Of a stretch of DNA of 64,000 bases, positions 55,259 to 64,000 are shown piece after piece. A program made the translations under genes and the position numbers. Below the pieces are notes generated by a model. The model saw only the letters and a program-made list of their open reading frames with translations, was not told the origin of the DNA and searched no databases. Numbering within the stretch: the first letter of the stretch is position 1; the number at the start of each line of letters is the position of its first letter. The stretch comes from JAXGYV01 sp040772045 (GTDB lineage: Bacteria; Actinomycetota; Thermoleophilia; UBA2241). The DNA lies in contig JAXGYV010000003.1 of the NCBI GenBank assembly GCA_040772045.1, positions 62,001 through 126,000 of the forward strand. The letters run 5' to 3'.

Positions 55259-56098
55259 TTACCCCTGCTCCAGGGCGGCGAACGCCTTCTCGGTGAACAC
55301 CAGCGAGCGAGCGCGCAACACCTGCTCGGTAGTGACTGCCCCCACCTCGACCGTCTCCGCGAACGCCAGGTTTCGCGCCGAGAGGGAAACTTGGGGCTCG
55401 TCCGCCGTAAGCACCAACACCGGCGCGGCGATGTCCATGGCGACCAGCGTGCGGTTCAGCAGCGCCGTGCTGGGAGCATCGAGTTCGAGATCGCGCAGGA
55501 CGAACACCGAGCCCACGTCGGCCCGACTGGACAGCGCCATCGCCAGCGCCTGCTTGCGTTGCTTGCGATTGACCTTCATGGCGTAGCCGCGCGGGTGCGG
55601 GCCGAAAACGATGCCTCCGCCCGGACGGAGCGGCGACTTGCCCGAGCCGGCGCGCGCTCGACCCGTGCCCTTCTGACGGAACATCTTGGCGGTCGTGCCG
55701 CTCACCTCGCCGCGCGTCTTGGTACTCGCCGTACCGCTTCGGCGCAGAGCCTGCCGAGCGCGCACCGCCAAGTGCAACGTAGACACGTTGACCTGAGCGC
55801 CGAAGCGCTCGGGACTCAGCGACACCACATCGACCTGCCGTCCGGAGGTGTCGACAACCGCCGCCTGCAGGGGACCGACCGGGCCGACCTTGGGCGCCGC
55901 GGGCTCCTCGGTACCGCTCCGCTGCGAAGCCCTGGAGGCCGGCGCCTTCGCCGATCTGCTCCGCGAAGCTTTCGCCTCGGTACCGCCCGAAGCGCGACCG
56001 CCCGCCGCCTTGGGCTTTCGGGCGGGCTTGCGTGCCGGGGCGTTCGGGGCCTCCGCTGAGCCTTCCAGATCCTGATCTTTCATCTCACCTGCGGCCAC
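55259..56098 (-). CDS. rplD: 50S ribosomal protein L4 with long N-terminal extension
   Basis: A 279-residue L4; the usual length is about 205. Conserved L4 begins near residue 75 (VVDTSGRQVDVVSLSPERFG) and includes KMFRQKGTGRARAGSGKSPL and GPHPRGYAMKVNRKQRKQAL. The first 70 or so residues are Ala/Arg/Lys/Ser/Pro-rich and of low complexity. GTG 56098 or ATG 56083 are the possible starts. Confidence 0.95.
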   Translation of the reverse strand: MAAGEMKDQDLEGSAEAPNAPARKPARKPKAAGGRASGGTEAKASRSRSAKAPASRASQRSGTEEPAAPKVGPVGPLQAAVVDTSGRQVDVVSLSPERFGAQVNVSTLHLAVRARQALRRSGTASTKTRGEVSGTTAKMFRQKGTGRARAGSGKSPLRPGGGIVFGPHPRGYAMKVNRKQRKQALAMALSSRADVGSVFVLRDLELDAPSTALLNRTLVAMDIAAPVLVLTADEPQVSLSARNLAFAETVEVGAVTTEQVLRARSLVFTEKAFAALEQG

Positions 56099-56101
56099 GG
56101 G

Positions 56102-56716
56102 TCACCCGCCCCTCACGATAACGACTGAGTTCTTCGCGCCCGGTACAGCACCCCGAACGAGCAGGAGGTTGTTGTCCGCGTCGCAACGCACCACGCGCAG
56201 ACCAGGCTGTGTAACCTGCTGGTTGCCCATCTGGCCGCTCATCCTCATGCCTTTGAACACCCGGCTCGGGTAGGCGCTGGCGCCAATTGATCCCGGCTGG
56301 CGGATGTTATGAGAACCGTGTGTCTCGGGCCCGCGGCCGAAGTGATGACGCCGTACCGTACCTTGAAAGCCCTTCCCTTTTGAGACACCGGTCACACTGA
56401 CGGTCTGGCCTTCCTCGAAGATCTCTACCGTCACTGTGTCGCCCACCTTGAGCTCTCCGATAGGAGAGAACTCCGCAAGGTGACGCTTGCCGTGTTTGAC
56501 GCCGGCCTTCTTGAGGTGCCCGAGCTCGGCCTTACTGAGCTGCTTGTCTTTGCAGTCCTCGAAAGCCAGCTGCACGGCCTCGTAGCCATCCGACGGCGTC
56601 GTACGAACCTGTGTTACTACGCACGGCCCGGCTTCGATGACGGTCACCGGAATCACGTTCCCGTTCCCGTCGAACACTTGGGTCATGCCGATCTTCTTGC
56701 CGATGATACCCGCCAT
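56102..56716 (-). CDS. rplC: 50S ribosomal protein L3
   Basis: A 204-residue early-assembly protein reaching the peptidyl transferase centre. It begins MAGIIGKKIGMTQVFDGNGN and has SVTGVSKGKGFQGTVRRHHF and SIGASAYPSRVFKGMRMSGQ, with the Gln that is methylated in many bacteria. Confidence 0.98.
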   Translation of the reverse strand: MAGIIGKKIGMTQVFDGNGNVIPVTVIEAGPCVVTQVRTTPSDGYEAVQLAFEDCKDKQLSKAELGHLKKAGVKHGKRHLAEFSPIGELKVGDTVTVEIFEEGQTVSVTGVSKGKGFQGTVRRHHFGRGPETHGSHNIRQPGSIGASAYPSRVFKGMRMSGQMGNQQVTQPGLRVVRCDADNNLLLVRGAVPGAKNSVVIVRGG

Positions 56717-56721
56717 GGCGC

Positions 56722-57030
56722 CTACAGCTTGATCTCGATGTGCACGCCCGCGGGAAGGTCGAGTCGCATGAGCGAGTCGACGGTCTTCGGCGTGGGTTGA
56801 TGGATATCGATGAGCCGCTTGTGCGTACGGATCTCGAAGTGTTCGCGCGCATCCTTGTCTTTGAAAGGGCTGCGGATCACGCAGTACACGTTCTTCTCGG
56901 TTGGCAGCGGCACGGGGCCGGAGATCGTGGCGCCCGTACGCTGGGCGGTGTCCACGATGGACTGCGCACTACGCTCGACCAACTCGTGGTCGTAGGACTT
57001 GAGCCTTATGCGTATCTTCTGCTGAGCCAC
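56722..57030 (-). CDS. rpsJ: 30S ribosomal protein S10
   Basis: A 102-residue head protein, also NusE in antitermination. KIRIRLKSYDHELVERSAQS and DIHQPTPKTVDSLMRLDLPA are diagnostic. It has a GTG start after AAGAAGG and heads the S10 gene group, 87 bases after tuf. Confidence 0.98.
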   Translation of the reverse strand: MAQQKIRIRLKSYDHELVERSAQSIVDTAQRTGATISGPVPLPTEKNVYCVIRSPFKDKDAREHFEIRTHKRLIDIHQPTPKTVDSLMRLDLPAGVHIEIKL

Positions 57031-57117
57031 TGGTTGCCTTCTTGCTCCTGTTCACGCAGCCGGGCGTGTCCCTCACACTCACGCGAAGAACACCCTCGAC
57101 CCTTCAGCTCGTGTACG

Positions 57118-58326
<1,209 letters not shown>

Positions 58327-58405
58327 CTACCTGCTCCTTTTCCAGACACCCGCGGGTGGTAGTCTCCGCTCAGCCGGCACGCCGACCGCTTCACCAAAGG
58401 GTCGC

Positions 58406-58435
58406 AGTATACACTGCGGTCGCCTGCGGGGGCAA
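58406..58435 (-). promoter_or_regulatory. tuf promoter
   Basis: TTGCCC (58430-58435) and TATACT (58406-58411) are 18 bases apart on the minus strand, a good sigma-70-type match. The leader before the tuf ATG would be about 75 bases, so tuf and the ribosomal genes after it can be transcribed apart from fusA. Confidence 0.7.
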
Positions 58436-58475
58436 CTGAAACCGGGGGCCACGAGAAGATAGGGCACGCGGTCGG

Positions 58476-60551
58476 TCATTGACCTTTCACCCTCGCCACG
58501 ATCTCCGCCGCGACGGACGCAGGCACTGCCGCATACCTCTTGAACTGCATGGAATAGGTGGCGCGACCTTGCGTCATGGAACGCAGCGTGGTCGCATACC
58601 CGAACATCGTCGACAGTGGAACGGTGGCCACGATCACCTGCCCACTGGCACGTTGTTCCATGCCATCGATGTGACCGCGGCGCGAGTTGAGGTCGCTCAT
58701 CACATCGCCCATGAACTCCGGCGGCGTGACCACCTCGACGCTCATCACAGGCTCCAGGAGCACGGGGTGCGCTTTCGCGGCAGCGTTCTTGAGCGCGAGC
58801 GAGCCGGCAATCTTGAACGCCAGGTCGGATGAGTCTACCTCGTGGTAACTTCCGTCCAGGAGCGACGCCTTTACATCTACCATTGGGTAGCCGGCGAGCA
58901 CACCCGTGCTCATAGCCTCCTGAATGCCCTCGCTGACGGCGGGGATGTAGTCGCGGGGGATCACGCCGCCGACGATGCGACTCTCGAACACGAACCCCTC
59001 GCCAGGCTCAGTCGGCTCGAGCGAGATGATCACATGCCCGTACTGGCCACGCCCACCAGTCTGGCGAACAAAGCGCCCCTCCGCCCTGGCGACGGCATCG
59101 CGGATGGTCTCTCGGTACGCGACCTGCGGCCGGCCCACATTGGCGTCTACGCTGAACTCCCTGAGAAGCCGATCGACAATGATCTCCAAGTGCAGTTCGC
59201 CCATGCCCGAGATAATCGTCTGTCCCGTCTCTTCATTGGCGTGTACCCGGAACGTCGGGTCTTCTTCGGCCAGCTTTTGCAGCGAGGTCGAGAGCTTCTC
59301 TTCGTCGGCCTTGGTCTTCGGCTCGATGGCTACAAAGATGACCGGCTCGGGAAATACCATCGACTCGAGAATGACGGGCTTATCCTGGGCACACAGGGTG
59401 TCTCCGGTAGCGGTAACCTTGAGCCCAACGGCGGCGGCAAGCTCTCCCGCGTAGATCTCCTCGCGATCCTCGCGATGGTTGGCGTGCATCTGCAGGATTC
59501 GGCTCACCCGCTCGCGTTTCTGTTTGGTGGAGTTGAACACGTAGGAGCCGGCTTTGAGCGTCCCGGAGTACACACGGAAGTAGGTGAGTTTGCCCACGTA
59601 GGGGTCCACGGCGATCTTGAACGCCAGCGCCGCGAATGGCTCTTCGTCGTCGGTCTTGCGGGTAACCTCTTCGCCGTTCAGCTTCACGCCGTGCACCGGG
59701 GGGATGTCCAGCGGGGAGGGCAGGTAGTCCACCACTGCGTCCAGCAGCGGCTGTACTCCCTTATTCTTAAAGCTCGAGCCGCAGAGGACAGGCGTGATGG
59801 CCGCGCTCAGGGTAGCCTTGCGGATGGCGGCGCGTATCTGTGCCGGCGGCAGCTCGTCGCCCTCCAAGTAGGCTTCCATGAGCGCGTCGTCGTATTCGGC
59901 CACGCCCTCGATGAGGAGCTGACGATACTGCTCGGCGAGACTAGCGAGGTCGGCCGGGATATCGACCACATCCCACGTGGTGCCGAGTTCGTCCCGGTAC
60001 ACGATGGCCTTCAGCTCGATCAGATCCACGATGCCGTTGAACTCGGCCTCCCGACCAATCGGTAGCTGCAGGGCGAGAGGCCGAGCCCCCAGTCGATCGA
60101 CCATCATCTGCAGGCCGCGAAAGAAGTCGGCCCCAATGCGATCCATTTTGTTGACGTAGGCGATACGTGGGATGCCGTACTTGTCCGCTTGGCGCCAGAC
60201 AGTCTCCGACTGGGGTTCCACACCGCCGACCGAGCAGAACAGCGCAATGGCGCCGTCTAGCACGCGCAGGCTCCGCTCGACCTCGGCCGTGAAGTCCACA
60301 TGTCCGGGCGTGTCGATGATGTTGATCGTGTGCTCCCGCCACTGACACGTGGTCGCTGCCGAACTGATGGTGATACCGCGCTCCTGCTCCTGCGCCATCC
60401 AGTCCATGACGGCGGCACCTTCGTGCACCTCACCCATCTTATGGGTCTTCCCCGTGTAGTAGAGGATGCGTTCGGTGGTAGTCGTCTTGCCCGCGTCGAT
60501 GTGGGCCATGATGCCGATATTCCGTGTACGTTGCAGGGAGTTGAGTCGCAT
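58476..60551 (-). CDS. fusA: Elongation factor G
   Basis: A 691-residue translocation GTPase. G motifs are AHIDAGKTTTTERILYYTGK, DTPGHVDFT and NKMD; domains II-V follow, including HANEETGQTIISGMGELHLE and MQFKRYAAVPASVAAEIV near the end. The ATG at 60551 is chosen; an in-frame TTG eight codons earlier falls close to a hairpin. A terminator-like stem separates it from rpsG. Confidence 0.97.
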   Translation of the reverse strand: MRLNSLQRTRNIGIMAHIDAGKTTTTERILYYTGKTHKMGEVHEGAAVMDWMAQEQERGITISSAATTCQWREHTINIIDTPGHVDFTAEVERSLRVLDGAIALFCSVGGVEPQSETVWRQADKYGIPRIAYVNKMDRIGADFFRGLQMMVDRLGARPLALQLPIGREAEFNGIVDLIELKAIVYRDELGTTWDVVDIPADLASLAEQYRQLLIEGVAEYDDALMEAYLEGDELPPAQIRAAIRKATLSAAITPVLCGSSFKNKGVQPLLDAVVDYLPSPLDIPPVHGVKLNGEEVTRKTDDEEPFAALAFKIAVDPYVGKLTYFRVYSGTLKAGSYVFNSTKQKRERVSRILQMHANHREDREEIYAGELAAAVGLKVTATGDTLCAQDKPVILESMVFPEPVIFVAIEPKTKADEEKLSTSLQKLAEEDPTFRVHANEETGQTIISGMGELHLEIIVDRLLREFSVDANVGRPQVAYRETIRDAVARAEGRFVRQTGGRGQYGHVIISLEPTEPGEGFVFESRIVGGVIPRDYIPAVSEGIQEAMSTGVLAGYPMVDVKASLLDGSYHEVDSSDLAFKIAGSLALKNAAAKAHPVLLEPVMSVEVVTPPEFMGDVMSDLNSRRGHIDGMEQRASGQVIVATVPLSTMFGYATTLRSMTQGRATYSMQFKRYAAVPASVAAEIVARVKGQ

Positions 60552-60573
60552 ACCGTTACCGTTCCGATGCAGC

Positions 60574-60610
60574 AAAAGGCCCCGGTCGACGACCGTCGAG
60601 CGCGGGGCCT
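60574..60610 (-). terminator. Terminator-like hairpin between rpsG and fusA
   Basis: AGGCCCCG and CGGGGCCT form a perfect 8-bp stem followed by TTTT on the minus strand, 12 bases after the rpsG stop and about 23 bases before the fusA ATG. There is no room for a new promoter between it and fusA, so it is likely an attenuator or partial terminator. Confidence 0.65.
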
Positions 60611-60622
60611 AGGATCCTTGGA

Positions 60623-61093
60623 CTACCAGCGGTAGTGTGAGAACGCTTTGTTCGCCTGGGCCATGCGGAAGATGTCGTCCTTCTTCTTGAAGGCGCCACC
60701 CTGGCCCGCGATGGCGTCCATGATCTCGCCGGCCAAGCGGTCGGCCATGGTCTTCTCTCGCCGCTCCCGCGCGTAGTTGACCAACCAGCGGATCGCGAGC
60801 GTACGAGCGCGACGACCGGGGACCTCGACGGGAACCTGATAGGTGGCGCCGCCGACACGCCGGCTCCGCACTTCGAGATGCGGCGTGAGCGCCTGGATAC
60901 CCTCCTGGAGGACGTCCACGGGATCGCGCCCGGTTTTCACACGAACCGTCTCCAGCGCGCCGTGAACGATCTGTTCGGCGACTGACTTCTTGCCGTCGAG
61001 GAGCACTTTGTTGATCACTTGCGTGACGAGCTTGTTACCGTACACCGGATCAGGCAGGACCTCACGACGGGCGATGGTACCTCTCCGCGGCAT
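60623..61093 (-). CDS. rpsG: 30S ribosomal protein S7
   Basis: A 156-residue head-assembly protein. It begins MPRRGTIARREVLPDPVYGN and has GKKSVAEQIVHGALETVRVK and the end DIFRMAQANKAFSHYRW. It follows rpsL by three bases. Confidence 0.98.
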   Translation of the reverse strand: MPRRGTIARREVLPDPVYGNKLVTQVINKVLLDGKKSVAEQIVHGALETVRVKTGRDPVDVLQEGIQALTPHLEVRSRRVGGATYQVPVEVPGRRARTLAIRWLVNYARERREKTMADRLAGEIMDAIAGQGGAFKKKDDIFRMAQANKAFSHYRW

Positions 61094-61096
61094 GGG

Positions 61097-61477
61097 TTAG
61101 CGCCCTCCCTTCGGCGACTTCGCGCCGTACTTGGAACGAGCCTTACGCCGGTCGGCCACTCCCGATGCATCCAATGCCGCGCGAATGACCTTGTAGCGAA
61201 CGCCCGGCAGATCGCGCACGCGCCCGCCCCTGACGAGCACTACCGAGTGCTCCTGCAGGTTGTGACCCACACCGGGGATGTAGGTGGTGACCTCCATGCC
61301 GTTCACGAGACGTACGCGAGCGACTTTGCGGAGAGCGGAGTTCGGCTTCTTGGGCGTGGTGGTGTACACGCGAGTGCACACGCCGCGCTTTTGCGGCATG
61401 CCCTTGAGCGCCGGGGTCTTGGACCGCTTGCTCCTACGCTCGCGACCCTTGCGGACCAACTGGCTAATGGTGGTCAT
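61097..61477 (-). CDS. rpsL: 30S ribosomal protein S12
   Basis: A 126-residue decoding-centre protein. TTISQLVRKGRERRSKRSKT and RVYTTTPKKPNSALRKVARV are diagnostic; the lysine of PKKPNS is the wild-type residue at the classic streptomycin-resistance site. GVGHNLQEHSVVLVRGGRVR is standard. It has its own promoter-like sequence. Confidence 0.98.
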   Translation of the reverse strand: MTTISQLVRKGRERRSKRSKTPALKGMPQKRGVCTRVYTTTPKKPNSALRKVARVRLVNGMEVTTYIPGVGHNLQEHSVVLVRGGRVRDLPGVRYKVIRAALDASGVADRRKARSKYGAKSPKGGR

Positions 61478-61519
61478 CTACCCTCTCTGTCAGTAAACGT
61501 GTTCGGACAGCGGTCGTGC

Positions 61520-61548
61520 AGTCTACCAAGCAGACCGGCCGGCCGCAA
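61520..61548 (-). promoter_or_regulatory. str operon promoter (rpsL)
   Basis: TTGCGG (61543-61548), a 17-base spacer and TAGACT (61520-61525) with an extended TGG in front form a strong promoter on the minus strand. The leader before the rpsL ATG would be about 36 bases. Confidence 0.7.
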
Positions 61549-61581
61549 GACGACGGTCCAAACCCGCCGCACGCGGTGGAC

Positions 61582-61618
61582 GACCGGCGAGGAGCCTTGC
61601 CCGATCCTCTCGCCGGTC
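61582..61618 (-). terminator. Hairpin after rpoC
   Basis: GACCGGCGAG and CTCGCCGGTC form a perfect 10-bp stem 29 bases after the rpoC stop and 34 bases before the rpsL promoter. It lacks a T-run but its place suggests it ends or reduces rpoBC transcription. Confidence 0.45.
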
Positions 61619-61647
61619 GCCCGCCGCGAATCGGTCGTCCACTCATG

Positions 61648-64000
61648 CTACAGCGCGAGGTCGTCTGGCTCGGCCTCAGCATCGGTGCGCACACCCTCGA
61701 GCGCCTCGTAGGCTTGCTGTTCGGCCTCCGCACGCCCGGACGGGAAGATGTCCAGATTCCGGTATCGCTTCAATCCGGTCGCCGCGGGGATGAGCTTGCC
61801 GATGATGATGTTCTCCTTCAGGCCAAGGAGGTGATCAACCTTGCCCTCGATGGCGGCGTCCGTGAGCACCTTGGTGGTCTCCTGGAAGGAGGCCGCGGAG
61901 AGGAAGCTCTCGGTGGCCAGCGAGGCTTTGGTGATCCCCAGGATCACCTGCTGCGCCTCGGCCGGCTGCCCGCCCTCGGCGACGACCCGCTGGTTCTCGG
62001 CGCGGAACGCCTGGCGGTCCACAAGTTGGCCAGGCAGCAGTGACGTATCGCCTTGGGTGTCGACGCGTACCTTCTTCATCATCTGGCGCACGATCAGTTC
62101 GATGTGTTTATCGTTGATCTCCACGCCCTGTGACCGGTACACCTCTTGCACACCCTCGACGAGATAGCGCTCTGTGCCCGTAGCGCCCCGGTGACGCAGG
62201 AGATCCGCAGGATACAGCGAGCCGTGCGTGAGCGTAGCTCCCTCCTCCACCCAGTCGTTTTCCCGAGCAGCGGTGATTACCTCGTCCAGGAAGGGCGCGT
62301 GCCGCGAGTCGTACTCCTTGGCTGGGCCTTCGTCTGGCGTTATGGTGATCCGCTTGACGTGGGGGTCCGACTCATCGATAGACAGATGCCCGGACACCTC
62401 GGCGATACGACCGACGCCCTTCGGCTTTCGCGCTTCGAAGAGCTCGACCACACGTGGCAGACCGTGCGTGATGTCGGCCCCAGCGACGCCACCGGTATGG
62501 AAGGTCCGCATGGTGAGCTGCGTCCCCGGCTCACCGATGGATTGCGCCGCGACATGGCCCACGGCATCGCCGATCTGCGCCTCGGAGTTGGTCGCTAGGC
62601 TGATGCCGTAGCAGGCCTGGCAGACGCCGATCTCCGCCTCGCACTTCAGCACGCTGCGCATCGGCACGGTCGGCTCTCGCTCACCGCTACGCTCCAGCAC
62701 CTCGAGGATGCCGGCGCGCGCGCTCTCGTCAATGAAGGTTCCGCGATCATAGATGATCTCGCCAGTCGCGTCGTCGACGATCGGCGCACCGAGATAGCGG
62801 CCGAGCAGGTTCTCGTTCGGCTCGTGCAGCCACACCGCCATCTGAGCCGGCTGTTGGCCATCCTGGCTGACGAGGATCTTCGCGTTCGGCATGTGCGCGT
62901 AAACCTCTTTCAGCAAGCCGATCTGGGTCGGTGAGATGCGCGTGCCCGCCTTTACCACCGCGCGCTCGCCCGTATGCTGCTCAACAGGACCGGTCGGCGT
63001 CTGGACCACCCGCGGCCGGAATACATCCTGCTCGAGGACACATCCGAGCAGCGCCGGGTTCTCGTCTCGCCGGCGCGACCACGGCGACATCGGCACCCAT
63101 TCCTCGGTGCCGCAGTCGGCCTCGCGGATCACCACGTCTTGGCAGACGTCCACCAAACGGCGTGTGAGATACCCGGAGTCCGCCGTACGCAGTGCGGTAT
63201 CGGCCAGGCCCTTGCGGGCGCCGTGCGTAGAGACGAAGAACTCGAGGACCGATAACCCTTCGATGAAGCTCGACTTCACCGGCTGCTCGATGATCTCGCC
63301 CTTCGGGTTGCTCATCTGGCCACGCCACCCCGCGAGCTGCCGGATCTGCTTGATGTCGCCGCGGGCGCCGGACGTGGCCATCATGTAGATCGGGTTGAGC
63401 GGCTTGAAGTTGGCTTTGGTGGCCGCGGTGATCTGCACATCGGCCTCTCGCCAGATCTCCTCCACCTTGCTGCGCCGTTCTTCCTCGGTGAGCAGACCCT
63501 GGTCGTAGAGGCCCTTGATCTGCGCCACGAGGGCGTCGTGCTCGGCGATGATCTCGGCCTTGCGCTGCTCCGGAATGACCACGTCGTTCTTGGACACCGT
63601 GACGGCGGCGCGGGTGGAGTAGCGGAAGCCCAACTCCTTGAACACGTCCAGAACCCGCGCTACACGGGTAGCGCCATACTGCGCCACCAGGTCGGTGATC
63701 AGCTGAGCAAGGCCTCTCTTGGTGATGGTCCGGTTGATGAATGTGTAGTCGTCCAGGTAGTCGGTGCCGAGCACCTCGCGAAGACCTTCCTCGACCCGCA
63801 TGTTGAACAGAGCACGGCCCACCGTGGTGAGCGTGCGCGAGCCGTCCGGAAGGCGCAGAAGGATCACCCGACGGGTAAAGTCGGCGATGCCGGCGGAACG
63901 ATGCACGGGTACCTGGCGCTGCTCCAGAATCCGCTGCTCATATGCGCGCAGTACCTCATCGTAGCCCGAGAACGCGAGCGGAGGCTCCGGCAGGCTCTCT
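61648..64000 (-). CDS. rpoC: DNA-directed RNA polymerase beta' subunit (5' part beyond window)
   Basis: The C-terminal 784 or so codons-worth of RpoC; the gene runs off the right edge. Visible sequence begins EPPLAFSGYDEVLRAYEQ and includes the bridge helix and trigger loop region (VKSSFIEGLSVLEFFVSTHG, ARKGLADTALRTADSGYLTR), HVAAQSIGEPGTQLTMRTFH and the C-terminal SAASFQETTKVLTDAAIEGK. A GTG at 63906 is internal, not the true start. Confidence 0.98.
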   Translation of the reverse strand, partial: ESLPEPPLAFSGYDEVLRAYEQRILEQRQVPVHRSAGIADFTRRVILLRLPDGSRTLTTVGRALFNMRVEEGLREVLGTDYLDDYTFINRTITKRGLAQLITDLVAQYGATRVARVLDVFKELGFRYSTRAAVTVSKNDVVIPEQRKAEIIAEHDALVAQIKGLYDQGLLTEEERRSKVEEIWREADVQITAATKANFKPLNPIYMMATSGARGDIKQIRQLAGWRGQMSNPKGEIIEQPVKSSFIEGLSVLEFFVSTHGARKGLADTALRTADSGYLTRRLVDVCQDVVIREADCGTEEWVPMSPWSRRRDENPALLGCVLEQDVFRPRVVQTPTGPVEQHTGERAVVKAGTRISPTQIGLLKEVYAHMPNAKILVSQDGQQPAQMAVWLHEPNENLLGRYLGAPIVDDATGEIIYDRGTFIDESARAGILEVLERSGEREPTVPMRSVLKCEAEIGVCQACYGISLATNSEAQIGDAVGHVAAQSIGEPGTQLTMRTFHTGGVAGADITHGLPRVVELFEARKPKGVGRIAEVSGHLSIDESDPHVKRITITPDEGPAKEYDSRHAPFLDEVITAARENDWVEEGATLTHGSLYPADLLRHRGATGTERYLVEGVQEVYRSQGVEINDKHIELIVRQMMKKVRVDTQGDTSLLPGQLVDRQAFRAENQRVVAEGGQPAEAQQVILGITKASLATESFLSAASFQETTKVLTDAAIEGKVDHLLGLKENIIIGKLIPAATGLKRYRNLDIFPSGRAEAEQQAYEALEGVRTDAEAEPDDLAL

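Noticed and set aside
58842..60065. Plus-strand frame of 407 codons opposite fusA
   Set aside because: Antisense shadow of EF-G without any recognisable domain.

Overview
This is a 64 kb stretch of a high-GC bacterial chromosome, made almost entirely of housekeeping genes and read mostly from the minus strand. DUF501 next to an exopolyphosphatase and an FtsB-like protein, a LytR-CpsA-Psr protein, a CTC-type L25, zinc-type S14 and a zinc-binding S4, together with the base composition, point to Actinobacteriota. The mixed gene order (ECF transporter genes between rplQ and truA, as in Firmicutes) suggests a deep branch such as Thermoleophilia. The phylum is a fair inference; the class is a guess. 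No phage, insertion sequence, CRISPR array, rRNA or biosynthetic cluster was seen.

Layout. 1-13.8 kb is the most varied part: a truncated biotin carboxylase gene (minus); a pseudo-receiver/MshEN/PilB ATPase coupled to a membrane serine protease-like protein; a copper ATPase behind a palindromic copper operator; a short 4Fe-4S protein; an SPFH protein; a GreA-like factor; a glutaredoxin-flavin reductase fusion; a zinc ribbon; an MMPL transporter and a LapA-like protein. 13.8-35.9 kb, nearly all minus, holds tRNA-Leu, then (listed by position) ppx, DUF501, ftsB, eno, mazG, a SurA-like foldase, mfd, pth, rplY, prs, glmU, tRNA-Gln, ispE, rsmA, tatD and metG. Many of these overlap by 4 bases. An agmatinase-family gene (plus), a homocysteine methyltransferase, rsmI, an acetyltransferase and a small ferredoxin follow. 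36-38.2 kb has a divergent ROK kinase and LytR-type gene. 38.2-64 kb is one long minus-strand block. In transcription order it reads rpoC, rpsL, rpsG, fusA, tuf, the S10 and spc ribosomal genes, secY, adk, map, infA, rpmJ, rpsM, rpsK, rpsD, rpoA, rplQ, the ECF ATPases and EcfT, and truA.

How it works together. The window is a growth core: transcription (rpoA, rpoC, Mfd, a Gre factor), translation (more than 25 ribosomal proteins, EF-Tu, EF-G, IF-1, MetRS, rRNA and tRNA modification), protein export and maturation (SecY, MetAP, SurA-like) and precursor supply (PRPP, UDP-GlcNAc, isoprenoid). Promoter-like sequences are visible for tuf, rpsL, infA, prs, tRNA-Gln, metG, the ferredoxin and the GreA-like gene. 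Several suggest leaderless or nearly leaderless transcripts. I did not find a clearly new multi-gene system. The best leads are the c-di-GMP-type ATPase coupled to a protease-like protein, the glutaredoxin/AhpF-like fusion, a leader peptide in front of metG, a terminator between rpsG and fusA, an ftsB gene with no ordinary start codon, and altered key residues in EcfA1 and RsmA.
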